Part shown: positions 5,477 to 12,091 of the stretch, piece after piece | Numbering within the stretch: the stretch's first letter is position 1 | Layout of the letters: every line of letters begins with the position of its first letter | From: an uncultured bacterium | Lineage (GTDB): Bacteria > Patescibacteriota > Patescibacteriia > CAIQCM01 | Length of the DNA stretch: 12,119 nucleotides | Assembly (NCBI GenBank): GCA_903870305.1 | Contig: CAIQCM010000159.1 | Span: forward strand, 1-12,119 | Direction of reading: 5' to 3' | Program-made: the position numbers and the translations under genes | Notes under the pieces: generated by a model | Told to the model about the DNA's origin: nothing | The model's database searches: none | Seen by the model: only the letters and a program-made list of their open reading frames with translations

Positions 5477-6400
5477 CTATCTACACATCCGCAGGGCCAG
5501 CTCGGCGGCGCCGAGGAACGCTTCGGAGTCCTCGATCGCGTCCGGCGGTTGCGGGACAAAGAGGAAATGCAGACCGGTTTCCCATTCGGGGTTGGCAAGA
5601 TGTTTCCTCATCGCCGTTCTGATCAGCTCTTCGATGCCGGGCAAGCGCAACGCCTTTTGCGCGAAGCTTCCCTTCCACACGATCGCCGGAACCTGAAGGA
5701 TGGTTTGCAAGGTTGCGAGAAACGATCCCATGCCTTCGGTGATCAGTTGATAAATGGCGACGGCCCACGGCTCATGCGCGACATATGCCCTGTCGAGTAC
5801 GGTGCAAGGGTGCATGCCCTCGGGAAGATTGATCCCCCGCGTTTGCGTTTCGGCGATCACGCGTCGCATGGTCCCGTTGCCGCCGATCACAGCGTCAAAA
5901 CAGCCGCGCAAGCCGCAGCCGCAAAGCGGGGCGTAGAGCGATGGGTCAAGGGAAATGTGGCTTGCTTCGGAGTCCGAAACGATCAGGCCGTTTTTTACGA
6001 CCCGTATTCCGATGCCCGAACTCCAGGTGATGCCGCTGAAGTATTTGAGATTGGGGAAAAGCCGCGCCATTCCGGTCGCCGCCGTTTCCATGTCGTTTCC
6101 CACGACCACTGGTTTCTTTGACGCCTCTCGGGTCATGTCCCCCAAAGGAACGCCGCTCAGGAACGGAATGTTCGGCGTCCGCACGATGCGACCCATACTG
6201 TCGACCATGCCCGCGATCGAGTAGGCGATGGCGATGTTGTCGCCGGGAAGTGATTGAATGGCCGTCCTGACAAGGTCATTGGCCGTGATCCCTTGGTTTG
6301 AAAGGCGAAAGGCGTTTTCGACCGCGTTGCCGCGCACGTCGGCCACGCGGAAACCCCTTCCGCCGCCCTCGACCACTCTTACGCTTTGTGTGTCTTGCAT
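5477..6400 (-). CDS. ROK-family protein (sugar kinase-like)
   Basis: ROK proteins are mostly sugar kinases, some with an added HTH that makes them regulators; none is present here. The 307-residue product has the ROK zinc site: H148, then CGCGLRGCFDAVIGG with C160, C162 and C167. The catalytic Asp is in VVVGNDMETAATG (D103), and SSGIGIRVVKNG (128-139) matches the usual GTGIGxGxxxxG. The N-terminal ATP-phosphate motif, normally DxGGT, is degenerate: VVEGGGRGFRVADV. Kinase activity is therefore uncertain; glucokinase-like or a non-kinase relative are both possible. The ATG at 6400 has AAAGGA 8 nt upstream and is preferred to an in-frame TTG at 6406. Single-gene unit between its own promoter/palindrome and terminator. 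Confidence 0.82.
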   Translation of the reverse strand: MQDTQSVRVVEGGGRGFRVADVRGNAVENAFRLSNQGITANDLVRTAIQSLPGDNIAIAYSIAGMVDSMGRIVRTPNIPFLSGVPLGDMTREASKKPVVVGNDMETAATGMARLFPNLKYFSGITWSSGIGIRVVKNGLIVSDSEASHISLDPSLYAPLCGCGLRGCFDAVIGGNGTMRRVIAETQTRGINLPEGMHPCTVLDRAYVAHEPWAVAIYQLITEGMGSFLATLQTILQVPAIVWKGSFAQKALRLPGIEELIRTAMRKHLANPEWETGLHFLFVPQPPDAIEDSEAFLGAAELALRMCR

Positions 6401-6438
6401 TTTCAAGTTCCTTTCCTGGTTGTGCGCTGTATTACGAA

Positions 6439-6478
6439 AGCGCGGTCTGATCTTAGATCAAACCGCGCTCACGGTCAA
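6439..6478 (-). promoter_or_regulatory. ROK promoter embedded in a 31-nt palindrome (likely operator)
   Basis: Minus strand: TTGACC (6478-6473), a 17-nt spacer and TAAGAT (6455-6450). The palindrome at 6439-6469 has 14-nt arms (one mismatch, AGCGCGGT plus GATC) around TTA. It covers the spacer, the -10 and the expected start. No T-tract follows, so it is not a terminator; it looks like a repressor site, though the same arms could also form an RNA hairpin if transcription started further upstream. Confidence 0.7.
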
Positions 6479-6554
6479 GATTGTCGGTTCATTGTCGCGA
6501 TACACGAACGGTTTAGAGTCGTTTTTTTAGCGATAAAAAGGTGGTATTTTGGCA

Positions 6555-6587
6555 CGAAAAAATAAAAGACCTCAGTTAAGAGGTCTT
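6555..6587 (-). terminator. Rho-independent terminator of the HAD gene
   Basis: AAGACCTC (6566-6573) pairs with GAGGTCTT (6580-6587) around a 6-nt loop. Reading on the minus strand gives a TTTTATTTTTT tail. It starts 26 nt past the HAD stop. Confidence 0.85.
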
Positions 6588-6612
6588 GCTAAACCGGGAT
6601 TTGCGATGCGGA

Positions 6613-7395
6613 TCAGCAGACAAAAGGCCACCGCTCGTCTTCAGCTTTTTTGCTTAAAGAATTTCCGCGGTTGACCACGGCCTTAATGATTGAATACTCG
6701 AGCATCGGCAGGTCATTGCCGCTGTCGCCGACGCCGATGAGCGGACGGACGGTCGGGTCGATGAACAGTTTGATGCAATCCACCTTGCCGCCCATGACCG
6801 ATAACGGATATTCGAGTTCGGAGGTGATCGAGCCGTCTTTGATCACATGCCGCACGCCGATCAGGTTGGCCATGATGCCAAAGTGTTTCATTGCTTCGGC
6901 GACGAGCAGGCGCGGCGAAGCGCTGACAACCCATATTTCGACGCCTTGTTTTTGCAAGTCGTTGATCAATTCGATGACCGCCGGCCGCACTGCCAATCCT
7001 TTGGCGATCTTGGCGCCGAATAATTCCGACCGGCCGATCATTACACCTTCCGATTCGATGACGTCGCGAATAAGCGCCTCAATCTCCAAGACATTTAGAC
7101 CGCTCAACGTCTTGGCTCCGAATTCATAAGCTCCCAATACGTTCCCGGCTTCAAGCAGGCGGTAGTAATGTTGGAAGATCGTTTTTGCAAGCGCTTGCGG
7201 CTCGTTTTGTTCCGGCCCGGGCACGATCGTCGGGTCGTTGAACAGCGCGTGGCGCGCCATATGATTCAACGTCGCTTCGGCAATGTCGTTTGCAATGCAA
7301 GTGTTGTCGAAGTCAAAGACCGCGAATGGCCGGGTGTTTTTTCCCGCAGCGATAGCGGCATTGATTTGATTTTTGAGAGATTTTTTATTTTTCAT
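6613..7395 (-). CDS. HAD-superfamily phosphatase (SerB-like subclass)
   Basis: A hydrolase of phosphate monoesters through an aspartyl-phosphate intermediate; the substrate cannot be assigned. All four HAD motifs are visible in the 260 residues: FDFDNT (nucleophile D28, acid/base D30), WVVSAS (S158), the motif III lysine in GGKVDCIK (K204 or K209) and GVGDSGNDLPML (D224, D228). The long helical cap between motifs I and II (about 35-150) fits the HAD-IB/phosphoserine-phosphatase type. The N-terminal 20 residues are Lys-rich without a signal peptide, so it is cytoplasmic. The ATG at 7395 has AAAGGA 8 nt upstream and an adjacent promoter; a terminator at 6555-6587 makes it single-gene. Confidence 0.85.
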   Translation of the reverse strand: MKNKKSLKNQINAAIAAGKNTRPFAVFDFDNTCIANDIAEATLNHMARHALFNDPTIVPGPEQNEPQALAKTIFQHYYRLLEAGNVLGAYEFGAKTLSGLNVLEIEALIRDVIESEGVMIGRSELFGAKIAKGLAVRPAVIELINDLQKQGVEIWVVSASPRLLVAEAMKHFGIMANLIGVRHVIKDGSITSELEYPLSVMGGKVDCIKLFIDPTVRPLIGVGDSGNDLPMLEYSIIKAVVNRGNSLSKKAEDERWPFVC

Positions 7396-7413
7396 GTTGC
7401 CATTCCTTTATCT

Positions 7414-7442
7414 TTAATAACGGTTAACGAGCTGATTGTCAA
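7414..7442 (-). promoter_or_regulatory. Predicted promoter of the HAD gene
   Basis: Consensus TTGACA (7442-7437), a 17-nt spacer containing GTTAAC, and TATTAA (7419-7414). The predicted leader is only about 12 nt, just holding the Shine-Dalgarno. It starts 20 nt past the upstream gene's stop with no terminator between, so some read-through from the surface operon is possible. Confidence 0.65.
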
Positions 7443-7462
7443 TATTGGATCGTGTTCCTCGG

Positions 7463-9316
7463 TTATTTCACCGTTCCCGTCGCTGCGGCTTGCGGGTCGG
7501 TCGTGAGGTGGGTGGTTATGTCGGACGCGGTCGCGGAGAGCGTGAGGCCGGTGGCGGCATCAACGCCGGTAACTTGTTGATCCGTCATGAGCGGCGCGTA
7601 CGTGCCGCGTTCGTCGGCGGTCGGCGTGATCGTCACTTCGCATGCTGCGCCGATCGCGTCGGTCGTCACCCCGGGCCAAGCGGGAACATCGCCCACGTTC
7701 CAAGTCATGATGCGGGTCGCCGGGTCATAGAGCGGGGCGCTGCCAAAGGGGTTGGCGGCTTTGCCGGTGTAGGTGACGTTTGCGGGGAGTTTTCCGGTAA
7801 TGCGAACGTTATTGACCGTGCCGGTCGTGTTCGAAACATTCCAGAAGATCCAAAGCGTCGTGGTTTTTCCGACCGTGGGGGGAAGGGGGCCGCGACCCAA
7901 CTGATCGCCGGTGTCCGACCAATAACGCGCGCCGGCGGTCATTCCCAATTGCGTTGCTATTTTAATGTTCCAAGCGGGCGAAGAAATGGCGACGGTCGAA
8001 TTGTTGTCGAGTTTTCCCGCGACGCTCACGCGCACGGCGAGCATAACACCGGTCGCGTTCTTTAACGCGTCGGGAGGTTTGTTGCTAACGCGCACGGTTA
8101 ACTTCACCGTTCCCGTGTCGCCCGGATTAATATCGCCGAGCGCGGCGCGGTCGATGTTCAAGATGGAAAGGCCGCCGTCAAGCGCCGCCGTTAACGCGGC
8201 GCCGTTAAGCGTATGGTCGCCGGTATTTTTATAAGTTGCGGTTAGCGCGAGCGTATCGCCCAAGCGCGCCACCGTTGCGCCGTCAAAGGCGATGCCGATC
8301 CCCGGATCAATAAGCGTGACGACCATTTTGCTTTGCGATTGCGTCAAGATATCGGCGCCGGAGCGCATGCCGGTTTCAACAATGAACTCGTCGGCGCTCG
8401 CGCCGCCCGCGGTCTCCATGCCGCTCCAAGCAATTTTTCCTTCCGAGCCGGGCGCGAGCGTGCCCACAAACCACATGCCGTTTTTTATCTCGGGCGAAGA
8501 CGACGACAAGACAAAGTTTTGCGGCCAGTTGGGGATGATGACGACGTTGTTGATGGGAGCGTTACTGTGGTTGAAATAGCGAATGTCGCCATTTACAATT
8601 TGTCCGACAGCGATGCTGTCCGGCATCTCAAAAGCGGCGCCGACCGACGACCCCGTGATCTTCACCGAGGCGGCCGCGCTTTTCTTTATGGTGTTTTCCG
8701 AAGCGTCTTTGTAGGTGACGATCGCGCTCGCCCTTATGTTTTGTCCGACCGCACCGTTAAGCGTTCCGACAATGCGCACCGTCGCGTCGCTTTTGGCATC
8801 GATCTCGCCGAAGGCGACGGTTTGGCTTGCGCGGTCATAGGGGAGGGAGGCGCGTTCAAATTTTATTTGCGTCGGAAGTTTGAGTGCGGCGCTCACGTCT
8901 TCGATCGGGTCTTTGCCGTTGTTTGCCACGGTCAAATTAAGGACGATCTCGCCGCCGGAGCTCGGCGCCTTCGGTTCGGCAATTAGGCCGACCTGCACGG
9001 TCTCGAACGGTTTGTAAATAAGTCCGAAATAGATTGAAACAACGGCGAGTGCGGCGCCGAGGGCAATAAGACCCATGTCAAAAGCGAAAACATGTTTGGG
9101 GCGCTTGTACTTTCCTTCGTAGCGATCCTTATAAAGATCGGCAAGCGGCTCGGTAATGAGGTTCCGCGCCGGCTGCGTCATAATATTGAGCGTGCCAATA
9201 AAAACGCCGCCGCGCTTCGCCGCTTCGCGGATGTCGGTTTCAAGTTCGGCGCCGATCGCCTCGGCCTTCTCGACAATCTCGCCTTCGATAGGTTGGATCT
9301 CTTTATTGTCTGGCAT
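7463..9316 (-). CDS. Single-pass membrane protein with large extracytoplasmic beta-sandwich region (DUF11/CARDB-like)
   Basis: A 617-residue protein. Residues 1-75 are charged and cytoplasmic (an acidic N-terminus, then MTQPARNLITEPLADLYKDR). One membrane helix follows at about 76-101 (GLIALGAALAVVSIYFGLIY). The remaining ~510 residues look like several Ig-like domains. Three stretches recall DUF11/CARDB adhesion-type modules: LNLTVANNGKDPIEDVSAAL (about 126), TATYKNTGDHTLNGAALTAA (about 370) and WNVSNTTGTVNNVRITGKLP (about 520). No catalytic motif was seen. The N-in/C-out orientation suggests display on the cell surface. The ATG at 9316 lies 4 nt after the stop of the GHL15-like gene and has no Shine-Dalgarno, indicating translational coupling and a shared operon. 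Family assignment is by sequence character, not a firm match. Confidence 0.72.
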   Translation of the reverse strand: MPDNKEIQPIEGEIVEKAEAIGAELETDIREAAKRGGVFIGTLNIMTQPARNLITEPLADLYKDRYEGKYKRPKHVFAFDMGLIALGAALAVVSIYFGLIYKPFETVQVGLIAEPKAPSSGGEIVLNLTVANNGKDPIEDVSAALKLPTQIKFERASLPYDRASQTVAFGEIDAKSDATVRIVGTLNGAVGQNIRASAIVTYKDASENTIKKSAAASVKITGSSVGAAFEMPDSIAVGQIVNGDIRYFNHSNAPINNVVIIPNWPQNFVLSSSSPEIKNGMWFVGTLAPGSEGKIAWSGMETAGGASADEFIVETGMRSGADILTQSQSKMVVTLIDPGIGIAFDGATVARLGDTLALTATYKNTGDHTLNGAALTAALDGGLSILNIDRAALGDINPGDTGTVKLTVRVSNKPPDALKNATGVMLAVRVSVAGKLDNNSTVAISSPAWNIKIATQLGMTAGARYWSDTGDQLGRGPLPPTVGKTTTLWIFWNVSNTTGTVNNVRITGKLPANVTYTGKAANPFGSAPLYDPATRIMTWNVGDVPAWPGVTTDAIGAACEVTITPTADERGTYAPLMTDQQVTGVDAATGLTLSATASDITTHLTTDPQAAATGTVK

Positions 9317-9320
9317 ATTC

Positions 9321-11501
9321 TTATTTTATCATTCCCAAGAATAATGGCCGCTCAGGAATGTCCGATTGCCGAGGCGAAGCCTCGGCTTGGGTCTTGGCTT
9401 GGGATTGAGCGGATTTTTCATCAGCCGTCGGTTGCCGAGGCGAAGCCTCGGCGGGGGGCGCGCTCATGGCGCTCGCGGCGAAGACGTCGGTGCTTTCGGC
9501 GAGGATCTCGGCGAGGCCGTTGCCGTTAACGTCGGCGGCGGAAACGCGCACGCCGGCGCGCGAGGTCGTTTTATAGGCGAAGAATGAACCAACGACCTTG
9601 TCCTTGGCGCCGCCGTCAAAAACGCGGATCTGCGGACCGCCGCCAAAACCGGCGCCGGTAATTATTTGGTCGCGGCCCAAGCCCAGCGTATCGCCCGCAG
9701 CTACATATACGCCGCCGGCAAACGACGACGCGTAGGCGAAGAACTGCTGTTTAACTATACCGTTTCCGTCGAAAACGCGCACATGCGGGCCGCCGCCGGC
9801 GCCGGGTCCGGTGACAATATTTTGCGCCCCGTTTCCCAAGACGTTCCCTACCGCCACATTCACCCCGCCTTTAAAGGCGGCAATGTAGGCGTTCCACGTT
9901 TTTTGCAAATTGCCGGCCATGTTAAAAATTTTAACGAGCGGCGCTCCGCCGGCGCCGGCGCCAACCACGATCTCTTTTTTTCCATCGCCGTTCACGTCGC
10001 CCAGCGCAAGCGACATGCCGTTTTTCCAAGCGGCGCCGAACGGCGCGAAAGTCGAAAGAGTATTTCCCGCGCTGTCGTAGACCGTGACATTGGTTTTGTC
10101 GGCAACTACGGTCTTGTCGGCCGTGCTTACAACCGTTGACGATCCCTTGTAGCGGTTGTCATAGGCAAAAAAGCCGGTGCGATCGGCCGAACCGTTCACG
10201 TTTAAGACGCGAACGAACGAGCCGTTCAGGTACGGCGCTCCACTCACGTGGTCGAGCGGACGCAGCATTACAAGTCCGTCGTGCGGCGCAATTACGACCG
10301 TCGAGACGATCGAGCCGTCGTTCACGTTCGTGTCCTGACTGCCGTGGATCTTTTCATATTCCGAATCAAACGAAACGGTTTGTGAAGTCGCGGTCGGGTT
10401 TACAAAGACAACGCCATTCTCATAGTTGCGCTGCCAAACGCCAGGACTGAATTTAAAGTTTGTTGCCGCATTGGCCTGCGTGGTCGTTTTCATCGCAAGT
10501 TGCGGACTTCCCGTCGGCGCGCCCAAAGCAACGCCGTATTCGTCATAGCGCCATGTCTGTCCGTGGTCTTCGTCGCCGTAATCAAAACTGTAAAAGCCGT
10601 TGCCCATGAGCGTACTGGCAAGACCGAAACGCATTTTGGCGTAATCGGTTTGGTTTCCGGTGTTGCCCGTGTTCGCGTTAATGATGAACGTCTCGGGACC
10701 GTGCACGAGCGGCTCGTTCGCTACATAGCGGCGCATGAGCTCGTACCAATCGCCGTTAACTTCCCAGGGGGAGGGGAATGTTTCGAACATTCTTCCGTTT
10801 ATATATTGCTGGAACTCCGGCGTGGAGGTTCCATTGATCACGAAGATCTTCTCGGGGTCGAGCGCCCGCGCTTTGGCGAGCATGGTCGCGACGCCGGCGC
10901 GCCATGACGCATCGGCGACGGTGGCGCTGTCGGGGCTGCCGTCGCGGTTCAAGTCCACGTTGCCGTTGTTCAACCAGCTGATGGTGTCCGACACTTCATC
11001 ATAGAAAATTCCATCCCAAAGTCCGGTCGAGAGAATGCGGTCATGAACAAACTGCGGCGCGTATTGGTTCCAGCCGCTCGCAATTGAAAGCGCCTGCGTG
11101 CCGGGCCAAACGGAAAGCGTGTTGCCGCTCGCGTCCTTCAAAAACCAACTTGCGTCAATCCCGCTTTTCTCGGCAAGGTGCAGCGAGTCGCCCCAGCCCG
11201 TGATATAGCTTTTGGTGGGGAAGTAGGCGAGCAAAATTATTTTCGGATTGCGTTTTCTGAGTTCGGGAAAAACTTGCGGTTCCTCGATCTGCAGTTCGGC
11301 GGGCAATGTGACCATGTCGAATTTGGCGAGCGTGTCATAGTCCGACGGCGCGACAATTTTCATATATGGCGCCATCGTGCGCGGGTAATGGTCGGCAGCG
11401 GGATAGGCGAGGGCTGAATGAAAAGGAAATGAGATCGTCGTTGCTATTAGCAAGGCGGTCGAGATGTTTAAAGCTAGTTTTTTTACGCAACCTCGAGACA
11501 T
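9321..11501 (-). CDS. Secreted GHL15-like glycoside hydrolase homologue with FG-GAP-like repeats
   Basis: A 726-residue exported protein. A signal peptide spans residues 1-32 (basic start, hydrophobic 9-28, likely cut after ALA). Residues about 38-415 resemble the putative glycosyl hydrolase-like family 15 (GHL15, TIM-barrel type): KIILLAYFPTKSYI, LWDGIFYDEVSD (164-172, candidate acidic catalytic residues) and FYSFDYGDEDHGQTWRYDEYG. A DLNRDGSPD loop (183-191) looks calcium-binding. About 425-670 hold four to five FG-GAP/propeller-like repeats (GAGAGGAPLVKIFN, GPGAGGGPHVRVFD, GAGFGGGPQIRVFD, each followed by an aromatic FFAY-type strand and GGVxVA). The C-terminal 55 residues are disordered, with a duplicated AEASPRQ. 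No Shine-Dalgarno; heptamer locus B lies immediately upstream. First gene of an operon with the membrane protein. Probably acts on extracellular glycans; activity unproven. Confidence 0.83.
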   Translation of the reverse strand: MSRGCVKKLALNISTALLIATTISFPFHSALAYPAADHYPRTMAPYMKIVAPSDYDTLAKFDMVTLPAELQIEEPQVFPELRKRNPKIILLAYFPTKSYITGWGDSLHLAEKSGIDASWFLKDASGNTLSVWPGTQALSIASGWNQYAPQFVHDRILSTGLWDGIFYDEVSDTISWLNNGNVDLNRDGSPDSATVADASWRAGVATMLAKARALDPEKIFVINGTSTPEFQQYINGRMFETFPSPWEVNGDWYELMRRYVANEPLVHGPETFIINANTGNTGNQTDYAKMRFGLASTLMGNGFYSFDYGDEDHGQTWRYDEYGVALGAPTGSPQLAMKTTTQANAATNFKFSPGVWQRNYENGVVFVNPTATSQTVSFDSEYEKIHGSQDTNVNDGSIVSTVVIAPHDGLVMLRPLDHVSGAPYLNGSFVRVLNVNGSADRTGFFAYDNRYKGSSTVVSTADKTVVADKTNVTVYDSAGNTLSTFAPFGAAWKNGMSLALGDVNGDGKKEIVVGAGAGGAPLVKIFNMAGNLQKTWNAYIAAFKGGVNVAVGNVLGNGAQNIVTGPGAGGGPHVRVFDGNGIVKQQFFAYASSFAGGVYVAAGDTLGLGRDQIITGAGFGGGPQIRVFDGGAKDKVVGSFFAYKTTSRAGVRVSAADVNGNGLAEILAESTDVFAASAMSAPPAEASPRQPTADEKSAQSQAKTQAEASPRQSDIPERPLFLGMIK
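9366..9386. repeat. Palindromic repeat copy 1 inside the GHL15-like gene
   Basis: GCCGAGGC-GAA-GCCTCGGC is an 8-bp perfect stem with a 3-nt loop. The surrounding 21 nt are exactly repeated at 9432-9452. It encodes the second AEASPRQ of the protein's C-terminal tail. Confidence 0.75.
9432..9452. repeat. Palindromic repeat copy 2 inside the GHL15-like gene
   Basis: Exact 21-nt copy of 9366-9386, offset by 66 nt and therefore in the same reading frame, encoding the first AEASPRQ. One-base variants of its core lie outside genes at 363-375 and 3373-3389. Confidence 0.75.
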
Positions 11502-11512
11502 ATCATTCAGAC

Positions 11513-11633
11513 GAATATCTAATACCTAATATCTAATGTCTAATCCGACGCCGACCTCACCCCTACCCTCTCCTTAAGCAAGGAGAGGGGGTCGTAAACG
11601 GATTAGATATTAGTTGTTAAATATTAGATATTT
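11513..11633. repeat. Inverted pair of five-unit heptamer arrays around a hairpin (locus B)
   Basis: Left half 11513-11547 (plus strand): GAATATC, TAATACC, TAATATC, TAATGTC, TAATCCG. Right half 11599-11633, read on the minus strand outer to inner: AAATATC, TAATATT, TAACAAC, TAATATC, TAATCCG. The core holds a perfect 10-bp stem, CCCTCTCCTT (11566-11575) and AAGGAGAGGG (11580-11589), with a 4-nt loop and no T-tract. The right half supplies the last codons and the TAA of the HTH gene; the left half ends 11 nt before the ATG of the GHL15-like gene. Confidence 0.82.
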
Positions 11634-11904
11634 TTTCAACTGAGGCCGGATTAGGCGAATACTTTTTGTTCTTCACCCGCCAGGACGTGACAAATTGGCC
11701 GATGCCCTTGGTGTTGGATTTGTTCTTGACCCGGGTCGAGGACTGCGACCATTTGACCAGCGATTCGAAACTGATCTTATACCTATTGTGGACAACCACA
11801 TAGTGCAGTTCCTGGTCGGCAATGGCGCGCCGAATGGTCTGGGTGCTTACCCCGAATAATTTGGCCGCTTCGGAAACTGAGAGACGAATGATGTTGTCGG
11901 ACAT
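11617..11904 (-). CDS. Small HTH DNA-binding protein (excisionase/MerR-like, HTH_17 type)
   Basis: The 95-residue product carries a winged helix-turn-helix of the excisionase family in its first half: LSVSEAAKLFGVSTQTIRRAIADQEL (8-33), then a short beta wing (YVVVHNRYKI) and SFESLVKWSQ, where the family normally ends. The second half (about 54-95) is basic and polar (RVKNKSNTKG, SWRVKNKKYSP) and unassigned. The final residues KISNI and the stop codon lie in the right half-array of locus B. The ATG at 11904 has no Shine-Dalgarno and follows a heptamer half-array by 10 nt. A second copy begins in the opposite direction at 12092. It could be a regulator, an excisionase or an element-encoded protein; no integrase or other phage gene is in view. 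Confidence 0.78.
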   Translation of the reverse strand: MSDNIIRLSVSEAAKLFGVSTQTIRRAIADQELHYVVVHNRYKISFESLVKWSQSSTRVKNKSNTKGIGQFVTSWRVKNKKYSPNPASVEKISNI

Positions 11905-11988
11905 ATGGGTTGATTAATACCTAATATCTAATGTCTAATATCTAATACGACGCAGTTGTATAATCTAGCGTAGACATTCAAGGTATTT

Positions 11989-12030
11989 TTAGCTTAAAGC
12001 TAACTTATCATTTTTGCAGCCGAATGTCAA
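11989..12030 (-). promoter_or_regulatory. Predicted HTH-gene promoter with palindromic operator candidate
   Basis: Minus strand: TTGACA (12030-12025), a 17-nt spacer and TAAGTT (12007-12002), the same layout as other promoters here. TTAGCTTAAAGCTAA (11989-12003) is a 15-nt odd-centred palindrome overlapping the -10 and start site. A weaker divergent plus-strand candidate is TAGACA (11971-11976) with TTAAAG 17 nt later, whose -10 also falls in the palindrome. Autoregulation by the HTH protein is an inference. Confidence 0.5.
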
Positions 12031-12091
12031 GAGTAGGATACTCATTCGGATTAGATATTAGACATTAGATATTAGATATTAATCAACCCAT

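Noticed and set aside
6439..6469. Terminator hairpin upstream of the ROK gene
   Set aside because: No T-tract on either strand, and it overlaps a good promoter instead of following a gene; the HAD gene already has a terminator at 6555-6587.
7424..7429. GTTAAC palindrome in the HAD promoter spacer as an operator
   Set aside because: Six bases only; expected by chance and without a second half-site.
11566..11589. Rho-independent terminator between the HTH and GHL15-like genes
   Set aside because: The stem is perfect but no T-tract follows in either direction; it fits better as the core of the repeat element.
11513..11633. CRISPR-like repeat array or insertion sequence
   Set aside because: Units are 7 nt with no spacers, and there is no transposase frame or target-site duplication that I can see.
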